From contig MNCI01020719.1 in the NCBI GenBank assembly GCA_015680685.1, positions 1 to 42,387 of the forward strand: a DNA stretch of 42,387 nt, read 5' to 3'. This document shows, piece after piece, positions 1-10,876 of this stretch (the first letter of the stretch is position 1; every line of letters starts with the position of its first letter). Made by a program: the position numbers and the translations under genes. The stretch comes from Gnetum montanum. Lineage: Eukaryota > Streptophyta > Gnetopsida > Gnetales > Gnetaceae. The notes beneath the pieces were generated by a model that was given only the letters and a program-made list of their open reading frames with translations, was not told the origin of the DNA and did not search any database.

Positions 1-239
1 AAATAATAAATAACATTAAATAAATAACAAACAAAGTGAATGCTGAAATGATGAGGTAATCTCGATCTTTATTGTCGGTCATGTGCGTGTCCAAGTACGT
101 CACACTCGAATAAAGACACCGTACAATTACATTCACCACACTGTGGGTAGACACAGGAAAAATCTAACTCTGGAGGGATCAAACTGCTAGAGTTTTACTA
201 CAATAAAACTGGGATGTCAAATGAGGGAGAGCCGTCTCT

Positions 240-248
240 TATTTATAG
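240..248 (-). promoter_or_regulatory. LTR TATA box (CTATAAATA)
   Basis: Reverse complement of tatttatag. The same motif is at the same place in the other A-type LTRs (4280-4288, 39856-39864), always right next to the GATATC cluster, which is upstream on the minus strand. Position and conservation suggest the LTR core promoter. Confidence 0.65.
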
Positions 249-262
249 ATTGCGGCGGCAGG

Positions 263-365
263 ACGCGATATCGCGTACGTGATATCGCGTACGTGATATT
301 GCAGCCCATGCGATATCGCATACGTGATATCGCGATCCATGAGATATTGCGTATGCGATATCGTG
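263..365 (-). promoter_or_regulatory. GCGATATCGC palindrome cluster in U3
   Basis: About 100 bases hold seven copies of a GATATC-centred palindrome (five perfect GATATC, two GATATT), often as cGATATCGcg, spaced 13-17 bases apart. It lies just upstream of the TATA box in the transcription direction. The LTR at 38933-39996 has an independent version with different spacing. A transcription-factor or enhancer array is the simplest inference. Confidence 0.6.
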
Positions 366-429
366 GGTGCGTTAACGTAGCTACCAGAAACAAATTCATG
401 ACTCATCATTAGTAGTCAACCACTGACTG

Positions 430-940
430 TTTTCTTATTTTGTGGTTGCTACATACAGGCACCTTTGTATGTTAACCTCTGGTGCACACCGGTTGCATGC
501 AGGCAATGCTGAACATTCCTATACACAATCATACCTTGTATCACTATATGTGATGCATGGAACTTTCTTCTTCTCAATCTTTCCACAAGTGTTTTCCTTA
601 GATATTTCCAAGGAAAGATCATGGATTCCTAGGCATGCATTCACAGTACTTAGCCATGCCCTTCCCATTATTATTAGGAAGTCCCCTTTGTCATTGTTGA
701 CTTATATCACTAGAAAATTAGCTGGGTATGACCAACCACACACAGTAGTAATGATGTCCTCCACCAATCCCAAGGGAATAGTGATGGACTGGTTAGCTAG
801 CTCTAAGTGAATATTGCTCTTCTTTAGCAGAGGCAGGTTCTAGGCTTTATACATTTCTTGCGATATTAAGTTGACTCTGGAACCTGAGTCCAGAAGGGCT
901 TTACAAGGTTCATTCCCAGTGACTTGGAGATAAATCAAGG
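430..940 (-). pseudogene. retropepsin (protease) of A-left
   Basis: On the minus strand the reading frame contains the catalytic motif ALLDSGSRVNLIS (DSG codons at 882-890) and, further on, FLIIMGRAWL, the second conserved retropepsin block, then a basic stretch and PCITYSD. This is the aspartic protease that cuts Gag-Pol in Ty3/gypsy elements. A stop after the MYKA segment (about 842) and another before the second block interrupt it. The same block occurs in element B (35859-36113) and at the right window edge (42200-42387). Past position 430 the frame should enter RT, but the sequence passes straight into the LTR. Confidence 0.75.
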
Positions 941-1600
941 GACTTCCAAGATTAGAGAATTTCCTGGGAAGGTGGCCCTCCTTGATCCAGTCAGTGATGG
1001 TATGTGTTAACATAACCGTATGTGTTGAGCTCTGTTGTTGGTTTGAAGGGAGCTCTAAAGCCTTATTTGATGGAGGAACATTCGGAGGCTCAACCGCTTG
1101 TGGTTGTCAGAGCTTTTTTAGAATGTTGGTTCTAAAGAAAGGTCTTCTCCTTGTATAGTTGTCAAAACTAGTAGCGGGTTGAAGGTTTACAGCTCTTGTA
1201 GCATTGCATTGCTGCGGTTGAGTGGGGAGTTCCCCTTGCATCGTTGGAGCAGGTGGTAGTGGAGCTATCGGTGTAAGAGTCGTGGATGGGTTCAGAGGAT
1301 GGTGTGGATGTGGTGTGTCTCTCCCAAGAGAAGGAGTTCTATAGTACTCCCGAGCTTGGTAATGACATTGTGGGGTCACATGACCAACAGAGTCACTTGG
1401 AGAAATTGGTTGCTGCACGTAGTAGCCATATGGATCCAGTTGCTAGTAAGGGTATTGTTGCCTTGGCAATGGCATCCCCCATGAGTATGGGTATTGCCAC
1501 TACTAGTGTTGTTCAATAGGTTGTGGTGGAGTTTCACTTGGATAATACGTTAATAGTTGGTGGAACTACCTCGGGTTACCTTGGGGATAAGGTAACCATC
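940..1600 (-). pseudogene. Gag-protease linker of A-left, Pro/Gln-rich
   Basis: The minus-strand frame is rich in Pro, Gln, Tyr and Ser (for example NPSTTLTPIAPLPPAPTMQG) and leads into the conserved MLTHTITDWIKEGHLPRKF segment just before the protease. Element B has the matching segment at 36196-36741 (GEIPPQLQQRNVTRAINLQ against GELPTQPQQCNATRAVNLQ). Compositionally it looks like the disordered linker between Gag and Pol. A stop near 1107 breaks the frame. Confidence 0.6.
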
Positions 1601-3480
1601 AGGGTGCTTGCTGTTTGTTAAGACGTGGGTTAAGTGCATACACCCCAAACTCTTGTAGATGTGAGATTATTGGGAAACATCCCTTAGGATGGTCATATTG
1701 GCCTATCTCACATCCACCATCATTGTCCATATCAGAATCCACAACCTCTTCAGTGATGGTCATTTTACCCTTACCTTTGTTATGTGCATGGTCCAAATCC
1801 CTCATTTTCTTTTTATCACAGTCACTACTTCGCTCCTTAGACTCCTCTACGATTTTTAAAACAATTTCGAATCTACTATCTAAGGAGTCCCACATTTGAT
1901 CTACCTTTGCCAACACTTCTATTGTTAATTTCTGAAGCGACAAGGTTTTCCTACTCACCAACTCTTCAAGTGATGACTCATCCTCCTCCTCACAGAATCT
2001 CACTCCCCTCTTTTAGAGGGAAGGATCGCGGTTATACTCTTTCGCACTTTCTCTTTTATGTNGATGGCGTAGTTGATCTCGTTGAGCGTAACCATGGCCC
2101 GAGCAACGATGTAACAATGCATAATATCGGCCCATGGCAACATCCAAGGGTTCATGATTACCCTGCTTCCATCCTTAGATCTGCTTTCGCAAGTTGGACA
2201 CTTGAGAGTACATCTGATATTTATTGTTAAATAGTGATGGCATCGTACTCCACCTTCGAATGGATTCCGGCTCTAAGGACCGATACCAACTTTCTGCTTC
2301 TTTTATGAGTGTCCTTGGAAACAACTTTAACTTTTGCCACTTGTTTTCAATGTTCTACAAGGCACAGGCATCGTGAAATGCCTGTAAGTGATTCTGCAAA
2401 TCAATGTTGTACCCCGCCTCAAATCATGGGATATTATTCATGTCTAGTCTCTTGATCCAGCTATCTTTTTGGTGCCTTGTAGGTATTCTAATGGCCTCCA
2501 TGATGTCTAGCATGCTTCAGGTTGCAAGTAGGGGTTCATCATGGTCATTTCTCTCATGGTGTCTGTGATGCCTATGCAGTTCCCTACTTTCCCTTATCCA
2601 TGTCATGATTCCCTAGAATTCCCTCATCCTCTCTCTCGACTCTCTCGTCAAGGTCTCTCATTTTTCTTACCCTTATCCTCATAGTTAGGTTCCTTATGAT
2701 TGTGTCCAGACGTTGAAGAAGAGGGTGAATGTGATGATGAAGGGGAAGAGGAAGGAGAACCATCGCCATGACGATGTTTCCTACCTTCCCTTCAGTGATC
2801 TCAAAACCGATCGTGATGAAGATCAGAATGCTTACCCTTATCTTGTGTTTGTGTTTCCTCATTGAACACTTGGTGTTCGTGGAGATCAGAACCAGGGTTG
2901 TGTATCATGGAGTGCAGGTTCTGATAAACCACCTCCTCACCATCGTTAGGAGGGGGAACATCATTTTGAGGAGAACCTATTGAAATAGGTTCACCACCCT
3001 TAATTTCTCTTATGAAGGGTGAAGCATTATGGGGTCCTTTGCCCTTCAATGATGTGTGGTAACTCTCCTGTCGCGAGTCCCGTTGACATTGCACTTCGGT
3101 GGGATGGTAGTCCCTTGCATTGTAGCCACATGCAATGTACTCAACGTATAATTGTGACATGCCTATTCATGCAAGGGCATGAAGGAGCATGTTGGGGGCT
3201 GCTCTGTTTGGGGGTAACACTATGTTACCCTCCAAGTCTCTCCAACGCAGTTGTTCATCTTGATGGAAGACAAAGATAAAGTTGGGTATATATTCATCGT
3301 AATGAGTATATAGCACACTGAATTGTTGAGGAATTGGTGGATTTTGGTTATGTGTGTTGTACCGCCAACTATCTCTAGTGTTGTTCCTAGGCGATGAAGT
3401 GCTTTTGTTCGAAGAAGAAGAAATTTTAGTCCTGTTTGGTGTGCTGCTTACTGTTATGTTATTTTTCTCTTGATTAACCC
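1600..3480 (-). pseudogene. Gag remains of A-left
   Basis: Reading right to left, the frame starts after the PBS with a Ser/Asn-rich N terminus, then FVFHQDEQLRWRDLEGNIV, a charged linker, and a retrotransposon-gag-like block (LKLFPRTLIKEAESWYRSLE, then SLFNNKYQMYSQVSNLR) around 2250-2480. The C-terminal part at 1599-2003 (134 codons open) carries EEDESSLEELVSRKTLSLQK and an acidic KGKGKMTITEE tail. Element B has the same order at 36750-38510. Several stops, a deletion relative to B near 2060 and an ambiguous base (N at 2062) make it non-functional. I see no canonical CCHC zinc knuckle. Confidence 0.7.
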
Positions 3481-3550
3481 TAAGGGTTTGTTTTAACTCC
3501 CAACGATGTAAATGATTTCCTATGTTCTACATAGCACACAAACAACTAAC

Positions 3551-3568
3551 TCCCTGGCAATGGCGCCA
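3551..3568 (-). other. primer-binding site, tRNA-Asp type
   Basis: On the minus strand this is TGGCGCCATTGCCAGGGA, one base from the LTR end. It differs at two of 18 positions from TGGCGCCGTTGCCGGGGA, the tRNA-Asp PBS known from plant Athila/Tat elements. It fixes the element's orientation. Confidence 0.8.
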
Positions 3569-3569
3569 A

Positions 3570-4316
3570 TGATGAGTGGCGAGGTACCCCTACACTCAAC
3601 CATACAAATACGAGAGTTACACGTGCGATCCGGTTGAACTCCAAGGACTAAGTGCTTACACGCCTTATGGAACACTTAAGGTTAATCAATCGTTGTCTTC
3701 CCAGACTTACTTGTATTGTCACCGTTGTATGGTTAAGGAAGTCTGAGGTATATGATTTTTATGTCTTTTATCTTTTTATCGCCTATGCTAAGAGAGGAAA
3801 GGGTGAAGAGGCTAAGTAACTAACTTTCACTAACTAAGCTTTAATCATCCTAGCATCAATATCTGTTCCCACTTGCCGTACACACCCTGAACCAGTGCAA
3901 CGCTACTGGAATTACCAAATGCTATTCGTTACTGGGTTACTAAGCGTAGCACATGTGCTTGAAGCGGTCATACTAAATGCACTTAACTAGGAGAGTTGAG
4001 GGTTGAGAGTGATTAATTGTCTAAGAAATAATTTAAACATTTAACAATAATTAAAGTCCTATTTAGCTTAGTCCATGTACTGCAAGGTTTATCAGAAATT
4101 TCATCTTTATTTCTGTACACAAATATGTGCTCAGGTACAATTTGCTCGAATAAAGATTCGTTCACTTTGAGACTCCTACTGCGGGCACATGGAAATTATT
4201 CTATCTTTGGAATGGTAAAACTACCAGAGTTTAGCTAAGGGTCTAGATCTAGATGATCTTACAAGGGAAAGTTGCCTCTTATTTATAGACAAGGTAACAG
4301 GTTGCGATATCGTGTC
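3570..4316 (-). repeat. 5' LTR of A-left (truncated)
   Basis: Starts with TGATGAGTGGCGAGGTACCC, identical to the LTR at 38933, and stays alignable (catggaacactt, gttgtcttccca, the AATAAAG region and TATA box at 4280-4288) until just past one GATATCG at about 4305. It then ends without the CTCATCA terminus. It lacks the extra 200-base block present at 39390-39600. Truncated copy. Confidence 0.75.
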
Positions 4317-4600
4317 CCATCAGTATAGCTAGGAAGATAGTGATATGTGATTTCTTGTAGTGAAGGTAAACATTCATCTTAGTCAATTCATAGATTATGG
4401 GAGGTGTTGAAAATCCAAAATAATTGTAATATAGATACACCCCAAGATATATAGTCCAAGTAAAACTTTGTAACTCAACATTACTCATTAGAATCAAACC
4501 CATTACTTAGAGCTTTTAAATCAAGAGTCTTTATTTTTTTTTTTACTTAAGAAGGAGGTTTTCTAGGATTAGTTGTAATAAAAACCTAAAAAGATGTCCT
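4317..4600. other. non-coding stretch with SINE-like fragment
   Basis: No gene seen. Positions 4462-4535 resemble 12014-12080 (tttgtaactca, then gaatcaaaccca, then acttag). The reverse complement has GGGTTTGATTC, close to an RNA polymerase III B box, so this may be a dispersed tRNA-derived SINE fragment. Ends are not definable. Confidence 0.35.
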
Positions 4601-4861
4601 TAAAGAAAGTTGTGATGAGCATAGAGTAGGGTCAAATTCAATAATCAAAAAAGTGTTTGATTTGTAGCATGACATAAGTAAAAACTATATGTCATAACAA
4701 CCAAATTTCATATCTTAAAATGTAATATATAGATTTTTTATTTTTTTGCTGGTGGGGTGGGGGGGAGTGTAAGAAAACATGCCTTGTTGGTGGATCAAAG
4801 GTTTTTTCCTTGTGGAACAAGGACTAGAAGAAGAACAAGGGGAGCCATGATTTGATAAGTC

Positions 4862-5940
4862 ATGGTGCACAAGAATAAGAACAAGGGGAGCCAAAACTTT
4901 AGCATAGATTTTATTGACTTTGAACCTCATGTTGACATGGAAGAGCTTGTGCATGTCAAGATACATGATGTGACTCTTGAAGCTAAGTACTTGAGTGATG
5001 ATGATGAGGTACCTATTAGAAAGCTTGATTTCCTTAATAAGGTACAAAAACTATGGGGATAGCTCCTTGAAGTTGACAGTGTGATCCTCAATCACCTACT
5101 AGTGACTAAGAGGGTCAACATGGTTTATGATCTTGTTGACAATTTGGGCATCCCATACTATTGGGAACTAAATTTAGGTGTGAAGCACAAGCTCTTCACA
5201 TCCCAAAATTTTATGCTACATAATTGTGTTAAATAAATGAGGGACATCATTAATGATATCCAAGTTTCTATGGGTGATGTCTTGTAAATGATGAATACCC
5301 TATAGGATTAGGTGGAAAAGTTTAATGTGAGAAATGAGAAACTAGAAGACCAAGTGGTTGTTCAAGAAAAGGCAGTGGCATCTAGTTTGGGGTGGATGAC
5401 CCTAAATTTTTAGGCTAAAGAGCCTAAGATGTATAAGGGTTATTGTGATGACAAACTTCTAGATGCCTTCATCTTTGAAATGGAGCACTTCCTTGAAATG
5501 AATGACTATCCAAGGGAAATGAAAATCAACGTCACCTCTCAATTTCTAAGTGGTGTTGCCTAGACCTAATGGCTTGGCATTATTCATGGAATGAAGTTAG
5601 GGATAGCCTGGAAGTTAGTGGAAACATGGGATGATCTCAAGATTGCTCTCGTTAAAAGCTTATGCCCAAGCACTTTCATTGACAACGTTTGAGTGAAGTT
5701 AAGGGAACTCCAATGATAATGAGGTTGAAATATTATCTCCACAAATACCAAAAATTAGTCTTGAAAATTTCCATGTTGAACAAGAAGTTAAAGTTTCACC
5801 TCTTCCTCAATCACCTAAAACTATGAGCCCAACAGAAGATTCAAACTCATAAGATATTTGATTACAAGAAGGCACTAGAATTTGCAACTAGTTTGGTAGT
5901 TGATACAAAGCCCAAAAAATAAGAAAATAATGTATCTGAT
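4862..5940 (+). pseudogene. Gag relic of the + strand gypsy element
   Basis: An N-terminal open stretch (4862-5062) contains an acidic region (YLSDDDEVPIRKLDF). After several stops, 5420-5690 reads KEPKMYKGYCDDKLLDAFIF, EMEHFLEMNDYPREMKINVT and TWDDLKIALVKSL, the pattern of the retrotransposon Gag capsid domain (K.P..Y.G..D...L..F...ME.Y, then TW.DLK..L...F). This domain forms the virus-like particle. In-frame stops replace what look like Trp or Gln codons, suggesting C-to-T decay. Confidence 0.65.
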
Positions 5941-6159
5941 GCACCTCGACATGGTAAGAGGTCTATTGGTGGATCAAGTGAGCTAGGTGGTAGAAATTTT
6001 AGAGGTAAATTTTGGAGTTCATGTCCTACCATTACCCCTAGTTCCTAGGCCTACTACTAAGGTAATGGTAAGTGATAGGCTCCTAAAGGTTATGATTAGT
6101 TCAAGGATAAGCATCCATGTTTTGGAAGACCTATTAATAATCCTTCTAGGTAGTTAAAC

Positions 6160-6210
6160 ATATGATGTTTTATCTACTCTAGGAATCATGTTGCTTGAGA
6201 CTACCTTCAA
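6160..6210 (+). pseudogene. degenerate Gag zinc knuckle
   Basis: One frame reads CFIYSRNHVA then a stop then DY, which corresponds to a CxxCxxxHxxxxC knuckle with the second and last Cys lost and the His kept. Position between Gag and protease fits. Weak on its own. Confidence 0.35.
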
Positions 6211-6467
6211 AATCCCAATTGATGATCAACTAGAAGGGGTCCTAATGATGATCAACAATTGAATACTCTCAATTATTAGCTATAATTTTGATTATGAGTG
6301 ATTGAGATAAATAACAATGGCTAAGAAATAGAGTCTCTAGGGATGATTGAACATATCTCCCATAATCTAGTTTCCATTCAGCAAAGTCTTTAATGAGAGC
6401 AACTGAAGCAAGAACCTAGCTTGCATTTGGTACAAATGGTTTTGGTCCAATTTCCAACAAAGACAAT

Positions 6468-6537
6468 GGATGCATTGGTTAATATAGGCATCGATCACAA
6501 CTTTCTCTCACTTGAAATGGCTTGTGTGGATCGTTGA
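6468..6537 (+). pseudogene. 5' part of protease, interrupted by insertion
   Basis: Reads MDALVNIGIDHNFLSLEMA. This is the retropepsin start (usually LVDSGSTHNFLS), with the catalytic D-S-G replaced by N-I-G. The frame stops at the edge of the inserted repeat. The remainder of the protease resumes near 7840 (FQIILRQEFFK, matching the FxVVLGMDFF block). Confidence 0.55.
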
Positions 6538-6687
6538 ACTTAGAAGAAGGGGGGATGAATAAGTTTCCCAAATTAAAACTTAAAGATACAAAGCACACAC
6601 ACCAAATTTAACGTGATTCCCCAACTTGGCTAGTCCACACTCGAAGGGTAGATCACAAGCACACCTCCAAACTTTGTTACTCTCAAA

Positions 6688-6893
6688 ATGTGGTTGAAGG
6701 ATCCACATCTTGTACAATCTTCAAGTCCCACTCCAGAGTGTTGTACCATAACACTAATCACTCAACCTTGCAAGGTCCCATTAGGCTAGGAAATGTGGTT
6801 TCAAGGCTCCCATAACCTTTACAATCTTGAGCTCCACACCAGAGTGTTGTATCATAGCACCAACAACTCAATCGTACAAGATCCCGACAAGCT
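6688..6893. repeat. tandem duplication, about 105-base unit
   Basis: Two diverged copies share atgtggtt, gtacaatctt or ttacaatctt, ccagagtgttgta, cataacac or catagcac, and actcaa. The units start near 6688 and 6793. Confidence 0.55.
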
Positions 6894-7164
6894 CAAGAAC
6901 ATCAACCTCACAAGGCAACAAGAACAAGAATTACAAGGAATAATTGCAACTCAATTTGTTGATCCTTGTACAGTTAGGTACAACACACATTACAATGCCA
7001 AAATGATAAGATAATGAGGAGCAACAAGGAATTCAATGATTTCAAATGATTATACAATGAATACAACAAGGCTTACACTTTTCCCAATGCACATCAAATC
7101 TTCTTACGGCTATAGTGTTTCTAAATCCATCTTAGAACTCATGTAATGGCTAGCCAATGGTCAC

Positions 7165-7455
7165 TAATGGTCATGGAAGATGTCTTTCTCATGCCTAAGA
7201 CGTCTCTCTGAAATTGTCTTCCATTCTAGGAAGATGTCTTTGTTTAGTGAAAGATGTCTTTTTGAAGTCTCCATTCTATAAGACATCTTTGTCTTATGAA
7301 AGATGTCTTTTTGAACTTAGTTTGGATTCTATGAAGATGTCTTTCTGTGATGAAAACCTCTTTGCTTGAAGAAAGATGTATGTTATTTCTCAAAGATGTC
7401 TTTTTCTATAAAGCGTTTAATTCTGCCAAGTCGTCTTCTGTTTCTTGAAGACATC
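7165..7455. repeat. AAGATGTCTT / AAGACATCTT palindrome cluster
   Basis: About nine copies of the near-palindrome AAGA(T/C)GTCTT or its complement AAGACATCTT in 290 bases, for example at 7168, 7231, 7251, 7279, 7301, 7334, 7396 and 7448. Spacing is irregular (20-60 bases). In form it matches the GATATC and GTCGAC clusters in the LTRs of this window. Confidence 0.55.
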
Positions 7456-7999
7456 TTTGTTCAGTTTTCCTTGCATGATGAATGCATCATTCCTTATCCA
7501 CAACCTTGATCTTTCGCATGCTTTAATGATGATAACTTTGCTTGTATAGTATTTAGTCATTGTCCATGCTCTTTAAATGTTCATTTGAAAACCATGTGGG
7601 TGACCTCCTCCTTTGAGCTCTAAATAGTTCATTCCTTGTCCTCTTTAGCTCATCTTGGTTTCCCATGTATGTAGTCCTACAAACACAATAACCATACAAC
7701 CATGCAAAAAACCTTTGACTCCATTTTACTTAATGTTTTGACACACACCAAAACACACTAAAGGGTCTAAAACTTGTATTCTTAATCTATGAGTACGTAT
7801 AGCTTCAAAATCTTGCAATTTAGTCAAGTTCCATTTGATAAGATGCACCAGAGTCATGAAGGAAGTAACTATGAAGGTTGATCAATTATCTTACATATTG
7901 ATTCATTCCAAATCATTCTTAGGCAAGAATTCTTTAAGTAGGCAAAAGTGGTGTTGTTTCATATTTAGATGCTTTCTACATTATGCATGAGAATTCACC

Positions 8000-9080
8000 C
8001 TGTATGATGAAAACCCCTACACTAGGTGCAATTGGTATGGATAAAGAAGCCTAGATCATTTTGCCTATGGTAATGAAGCAGGTTGTTAGGGACCTAGCCC
8101 AACAGATGTTTCCCGTAGTGCTAAGGGAGAAGAAAGATGGGAGTTTGGTGTGGATGAATGTGTAGGTAGAGAACATGTTGGGACGGTATAAATATTTGAT
8201 GCTAGAAGAGTTACCTGGAGAATTGCCAAAATGATAGGTTGTTGCTAGGAACTACTCCTCATAGGCAATAAACTTATAGGATGACTATGCTTGAAGTGGT
8301 TGAGTTGAGAAAGTAATTAAAAAGCTTGGTGGAGAATGATCATATTTGACCCTTAAAATCTCCATATGATGCTTTTATGCTATTTTCCATGTAGGAGGGT
8401 AGTTTGTTGAGATTGTGCTATGACTTCAAGTTACTCAATAAGTATACCATCAAGAATATGTATCTAGTACCACTGGTTTTGGACTTGTCTGACCACCTAG
8501 TAAGGGCTTGAGTTTTTTTGAATTTGACCTCTATCAAGGCTACTATTAGGTATGGATTGTAGAGGGTGACGAAGAGAAAATAGCATGCATTACTTATTAC
8601 GGATCATATGAGTGAACGGTCATGCCTTTTGACTTGTGAAACACTCCTGCCATATTTTGCACACTCATGAATGAAATATTCTATCTATTCCTTGATAAGT
8701 TCTTTGTGGTATATCTTGATGATATTTTGATCTACTCTCACTTAATGGATGAACATCTTTAGCATCTGGATTTGGTGTTCTTAAAGTTGTGGAAGGACAA
8801 ACTATATGTGAAGCGGGAGAAGTGTGAGTTTGGTAAGCTAGAGTTGAAGTTCCTTGGCCACATCATTGGTGGGGATAAGGTTAAACTAGATTAAAAAAAA
8901 GTGGAGATCATTGTCATTTGTCCTATTCTAAAATATATGCATTAGCTACATAATTCTTAGGTTTGGAAAGTTACTACAAGAAGTTTATTTGGGGATTCTC
9001 TATTATGACAGTAGCATTAACAAACTTGCAAAAGAATGACATTTTTTGGAACTAGAGTTCCTAGTGTCAAGAAGCATTCA
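8000..9080 (+). pseudogene. reverse transcriptase relic (chromovirus-like)
   Basis: Recognisable blocks are LREKKDGSLVWMNV near 8120, FFEFDLYQGYY, VWIVEGDEEKIACITYYGSYE near 8550-8610, then FCTLMNEIFYLFLDKFFVVYLDDILIYSH with the catalytic YLDD at 8712-8723, and KREKCEFGKLELKFLGHIIG. RT copies the element RNA into DNA. Many TAG/TAA codons at expected Trp or Gln positions and frame changes show it is dead, although the YLDD motif itself is intact. Confidence 0.75.
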
Positions 9081-9089
9081 AGAAGATCA

Positions 9090-9500
9090 GGATGACCTTC
9101 ATAACTTAACCTATGTTGATCTTCCTTGACTTCTCAAAACCATTCAAAGTTCATACATATGCTTCAAATGAGGTAATTAGTGTGATGCTTTTACAAGACA
9201 ACCATCCTATGGCATTTGAATTGAAGAAATTGAACAAGACTAAACAGTTGTGGCCTGTGCACGAAAAGGAGACATTTGTCATTATGCATTATTTTTGCAC
9301 ATGGTACTATCTTCTTGGTGGTCCTATGGTAGTCAAAACTAACAACATTGCTGCAAGCTACCTTTCCAATCAGTCTAAGTTAAAGCCAAAGCAAGCTCAA
9401 TGGTTGGGCATGTTACAAGAGTTTGACCTTTAGTTTATTTATCAACTAGGCATGGAGAATGTGGTCATAGATGCATTGAGTAGACATCCTCAGGTGAACT
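9090..9500 (+). pseudogene. RNase H relic
   Basis: An open 106-codon segment (9113-9433) reads FSKPFKVHTYASNEVISVML, HPMAFELKKLNKTKQLWPVH, ETFVIMHYFCTWYYLLGG and VVKTNNIAASYL. It then continues past a stop to NVVIDALSRHP. This is the Ty3/gypsy RNase H, which degrades template RNA. Two catalytic Asp positions are changed (TDAS to TYAS, KTDN to KTNN); DALSR is kept. Confidence 0.7.
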
Positions 9501-9549
9501 TGATGGAAGTTGTGGGATAGCCAATAACTCTCGGGTGATGACTGACCAT

Positions 9550-10520
9550 AAACTTTGATAAAAGATCAAGGATAAGTTGCAACATGATTAGCGTGCTCAA
9601 GAGTTGTTGAAGCTGGTCCATGATGGAGGTGACTCAAACTTTAGCAAAGTAGATGACCTACTCATGTTTAAGTAGACTCAGGTTTATGTTCTTGATTAGG
9701 GTGCATTACATTCCAAAATCATTGATGAATGACACAACACCCTTTGGGCTAGTCATCCAAATCACAAATGTACAGTGGCATTGGTGGAACGATCGTTCTA
9801 TTGGCCAAAATTGGGGATTGATGTGGCCAAATTTGTGCAAAGTTTTTTGGTATGTCAATAAGATAAGAGTTTGAATGAAAAACTAGGGACCCTACTCCAC
9901 CTCTTGGAACTTCAAGAGTTACCATGGATGGTCGTTTCCATGGATTTCATCACAAGAATTCTCACAATGTAGGGAAATTCAAGTATCCTTGTAGTTATGG
10001 ATAAGTTCTCAAAGTATGTCATCTTCATCCCATGTTCTACTCCTTGCATGATTGAGGATCCAACATCCTTGTTCTTTGACAACGTTGTGCATTACTTTGG
10101 ATTATCATCAAGTATCACTTCTAATTGTGACTCTTGGTTCATGGAGGATTTTTGGTGAAAATTGCTTCAAATGTTGGGGACAAAGTTGTGCATGTCCTTT
10201 GGTTACCATGCTCAAACACATGTGTAGATAAAGTGGGTCAATAGGGTTCTTGCAGGAATATCTATAACATTTTATTCCATTCAATTAGGTGAATTGGGTG
10301 TCCTTGCTGCCTATGGCTCAATTTAGTTACAACATTAAAAAATCCTCAACCATAGGATTCTCTCTAGCAAAGTTGGCTTTGGAGAGGCAACCAATAATTC
10401 TTCAACTTGTGGAAACCTCTTATCAAGGTTTTAATCCTTCGATGGATGAATTTGTCAAATCATTGGCAAATTGCATCCAAGTTGCCAAATTATACTTAGA
10501 AAAGTCCATTTAGCATATAA
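9550..10520 (+). pseudogene. integrase relic
   Basis: Zinc-binding-like part: HSKIIDE, HPNHKCTVALVERSFYWPKL and FLVCQ near 9700-9860. Core: VSMDFITRILTM near 9940, VVMDKFSKYVIFIPCSTPC, FGYHAQTH near 10200, and then MAQFSYNIKKSSTIGFSLAKL (10310-10375). The region corresponds to the Ty3/gypsy DDE integrase. Frameshifts and stops are frequent and the second catalytic Asp context (usually SDRDPRF) reads SNCDSWF. Confidence 0.7.
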
Positions 10521-10687
10521 AAAAAACAAGCAGATAACAAAAGGAGCCCATTGTAGTTTGTGGTTGAAGAGTGAGCATTGTTAAAGATGGATTATGTAGG
10601 GTAGATGAGGCCAAAGAAGGGTGTTAGTTAGAAATTAAGGTCCATTCTTGGGTCAATTCGGTTGCGTACAAATTGTAACTACTTGCT

Positions 10688-10735
10688 TATCCAGTGAAAT
10701 ATCAAGTGGGTTATCCAGTGAAATATCAAGTGGGT
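10688..10735. repeat. 24-base tandem duplication
   Basis: Two adjacent copies of ttatccagtgaaatatcaag plus tggg. It lies in the non-coding 3' part of the + strand gypsy relic. Confidence 0.8.
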
Positions 10736-10876
10736 TGGAAGTAGGGGATGGACACCAAGGGTGGTGTGGGGGAGGTTGGTTGGTTATGTAGGGTGGTGCG
10801 GGTTTAAGGGTTACAAAAATGTAGTCTTTAAATGGGAAGAGTACCTTACAAAAGATTAATGGAGATGGGTGGAGTG

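Larger units (their letters stand above)
1..408 (-). repeat. 3' LTR of A-left (partial)
   Basis: Positions 1-408 align with the last 400 bases of the complete LTR at 38933-39996: the AATAAAG-containing region, the 'actcctac/actgtgggtagac' region, the TATA box and the palindrome cluster. It ends in CTCATCA at 402-408, the same terminus as the other LTRs of this family. The other end lies outside the window. The usual pyrimidine-rich complement of the polypurine tract does not follow. Confidence 0.8.
1..4316 (-). mobile_element. A-left: deleted Athila/Tat-like Ty3/gypsy element
   Basis: The element reads right to left: truncated 5' LTR (3570-4316), tRNA-Asp-type PBS (3551-3568), gag, proline-rich linker, protease, then a 3' LTR that runs off the left edge (1-408). 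RT, RNase H, integrase, the 3' untranslated region and the polypurine tract are all missing; protease-side sequence abuts the LTR terminus at 408/409. The related copies at 25725-38932 and 38933-42387 show what is lost. The Athila/Tat assignment rests on the PBS and on gag/protease similarity to element B, whose pol is of that type. The right LTR stops inside its GATATC cluster at about 4316, so the original insertion end is gone and no target duplication can be read. Confidence 0.8.
6538..7835. repeat. 1.3-kb repeat inserted in the gypsy protease
   Basis: Protease coding stops at about 6537 and resumes about 7840, so the intervening 1.3 kb is foreign to the element. It begins near a purine tract (agaagaaggggggatgaata), has a 100-base tandem duplication (6688-6893), a cluster of AAGATGTCTT-type palindromes (7165-7455) and no convincing coding. 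It resembles the LTR or non-coding part of another retroelement (solo LTR or TRIM-like). Exact ends and target duplication could not be fixed. Confidence 0.5.

Noticed and set aside
263-365. GATATC cluster considered as a satellite or CRISPR-like array
   Set aside because: Units are irregular, short palindromes within an LTR next to a TATA box; no spacers or long repeats.
442-810. 122-codon open frame on the + strand
   Set aside because: It is the complement of the protease coding of A-left, which has recognisable retropepsin motifs on the minus strand.
2062-2062. Ambiguous base N in A-left Gag
   Set aside because: Most likely a sequencing or assembly ambiguity, although it lies near a deletion relative to B; not treated as biological.
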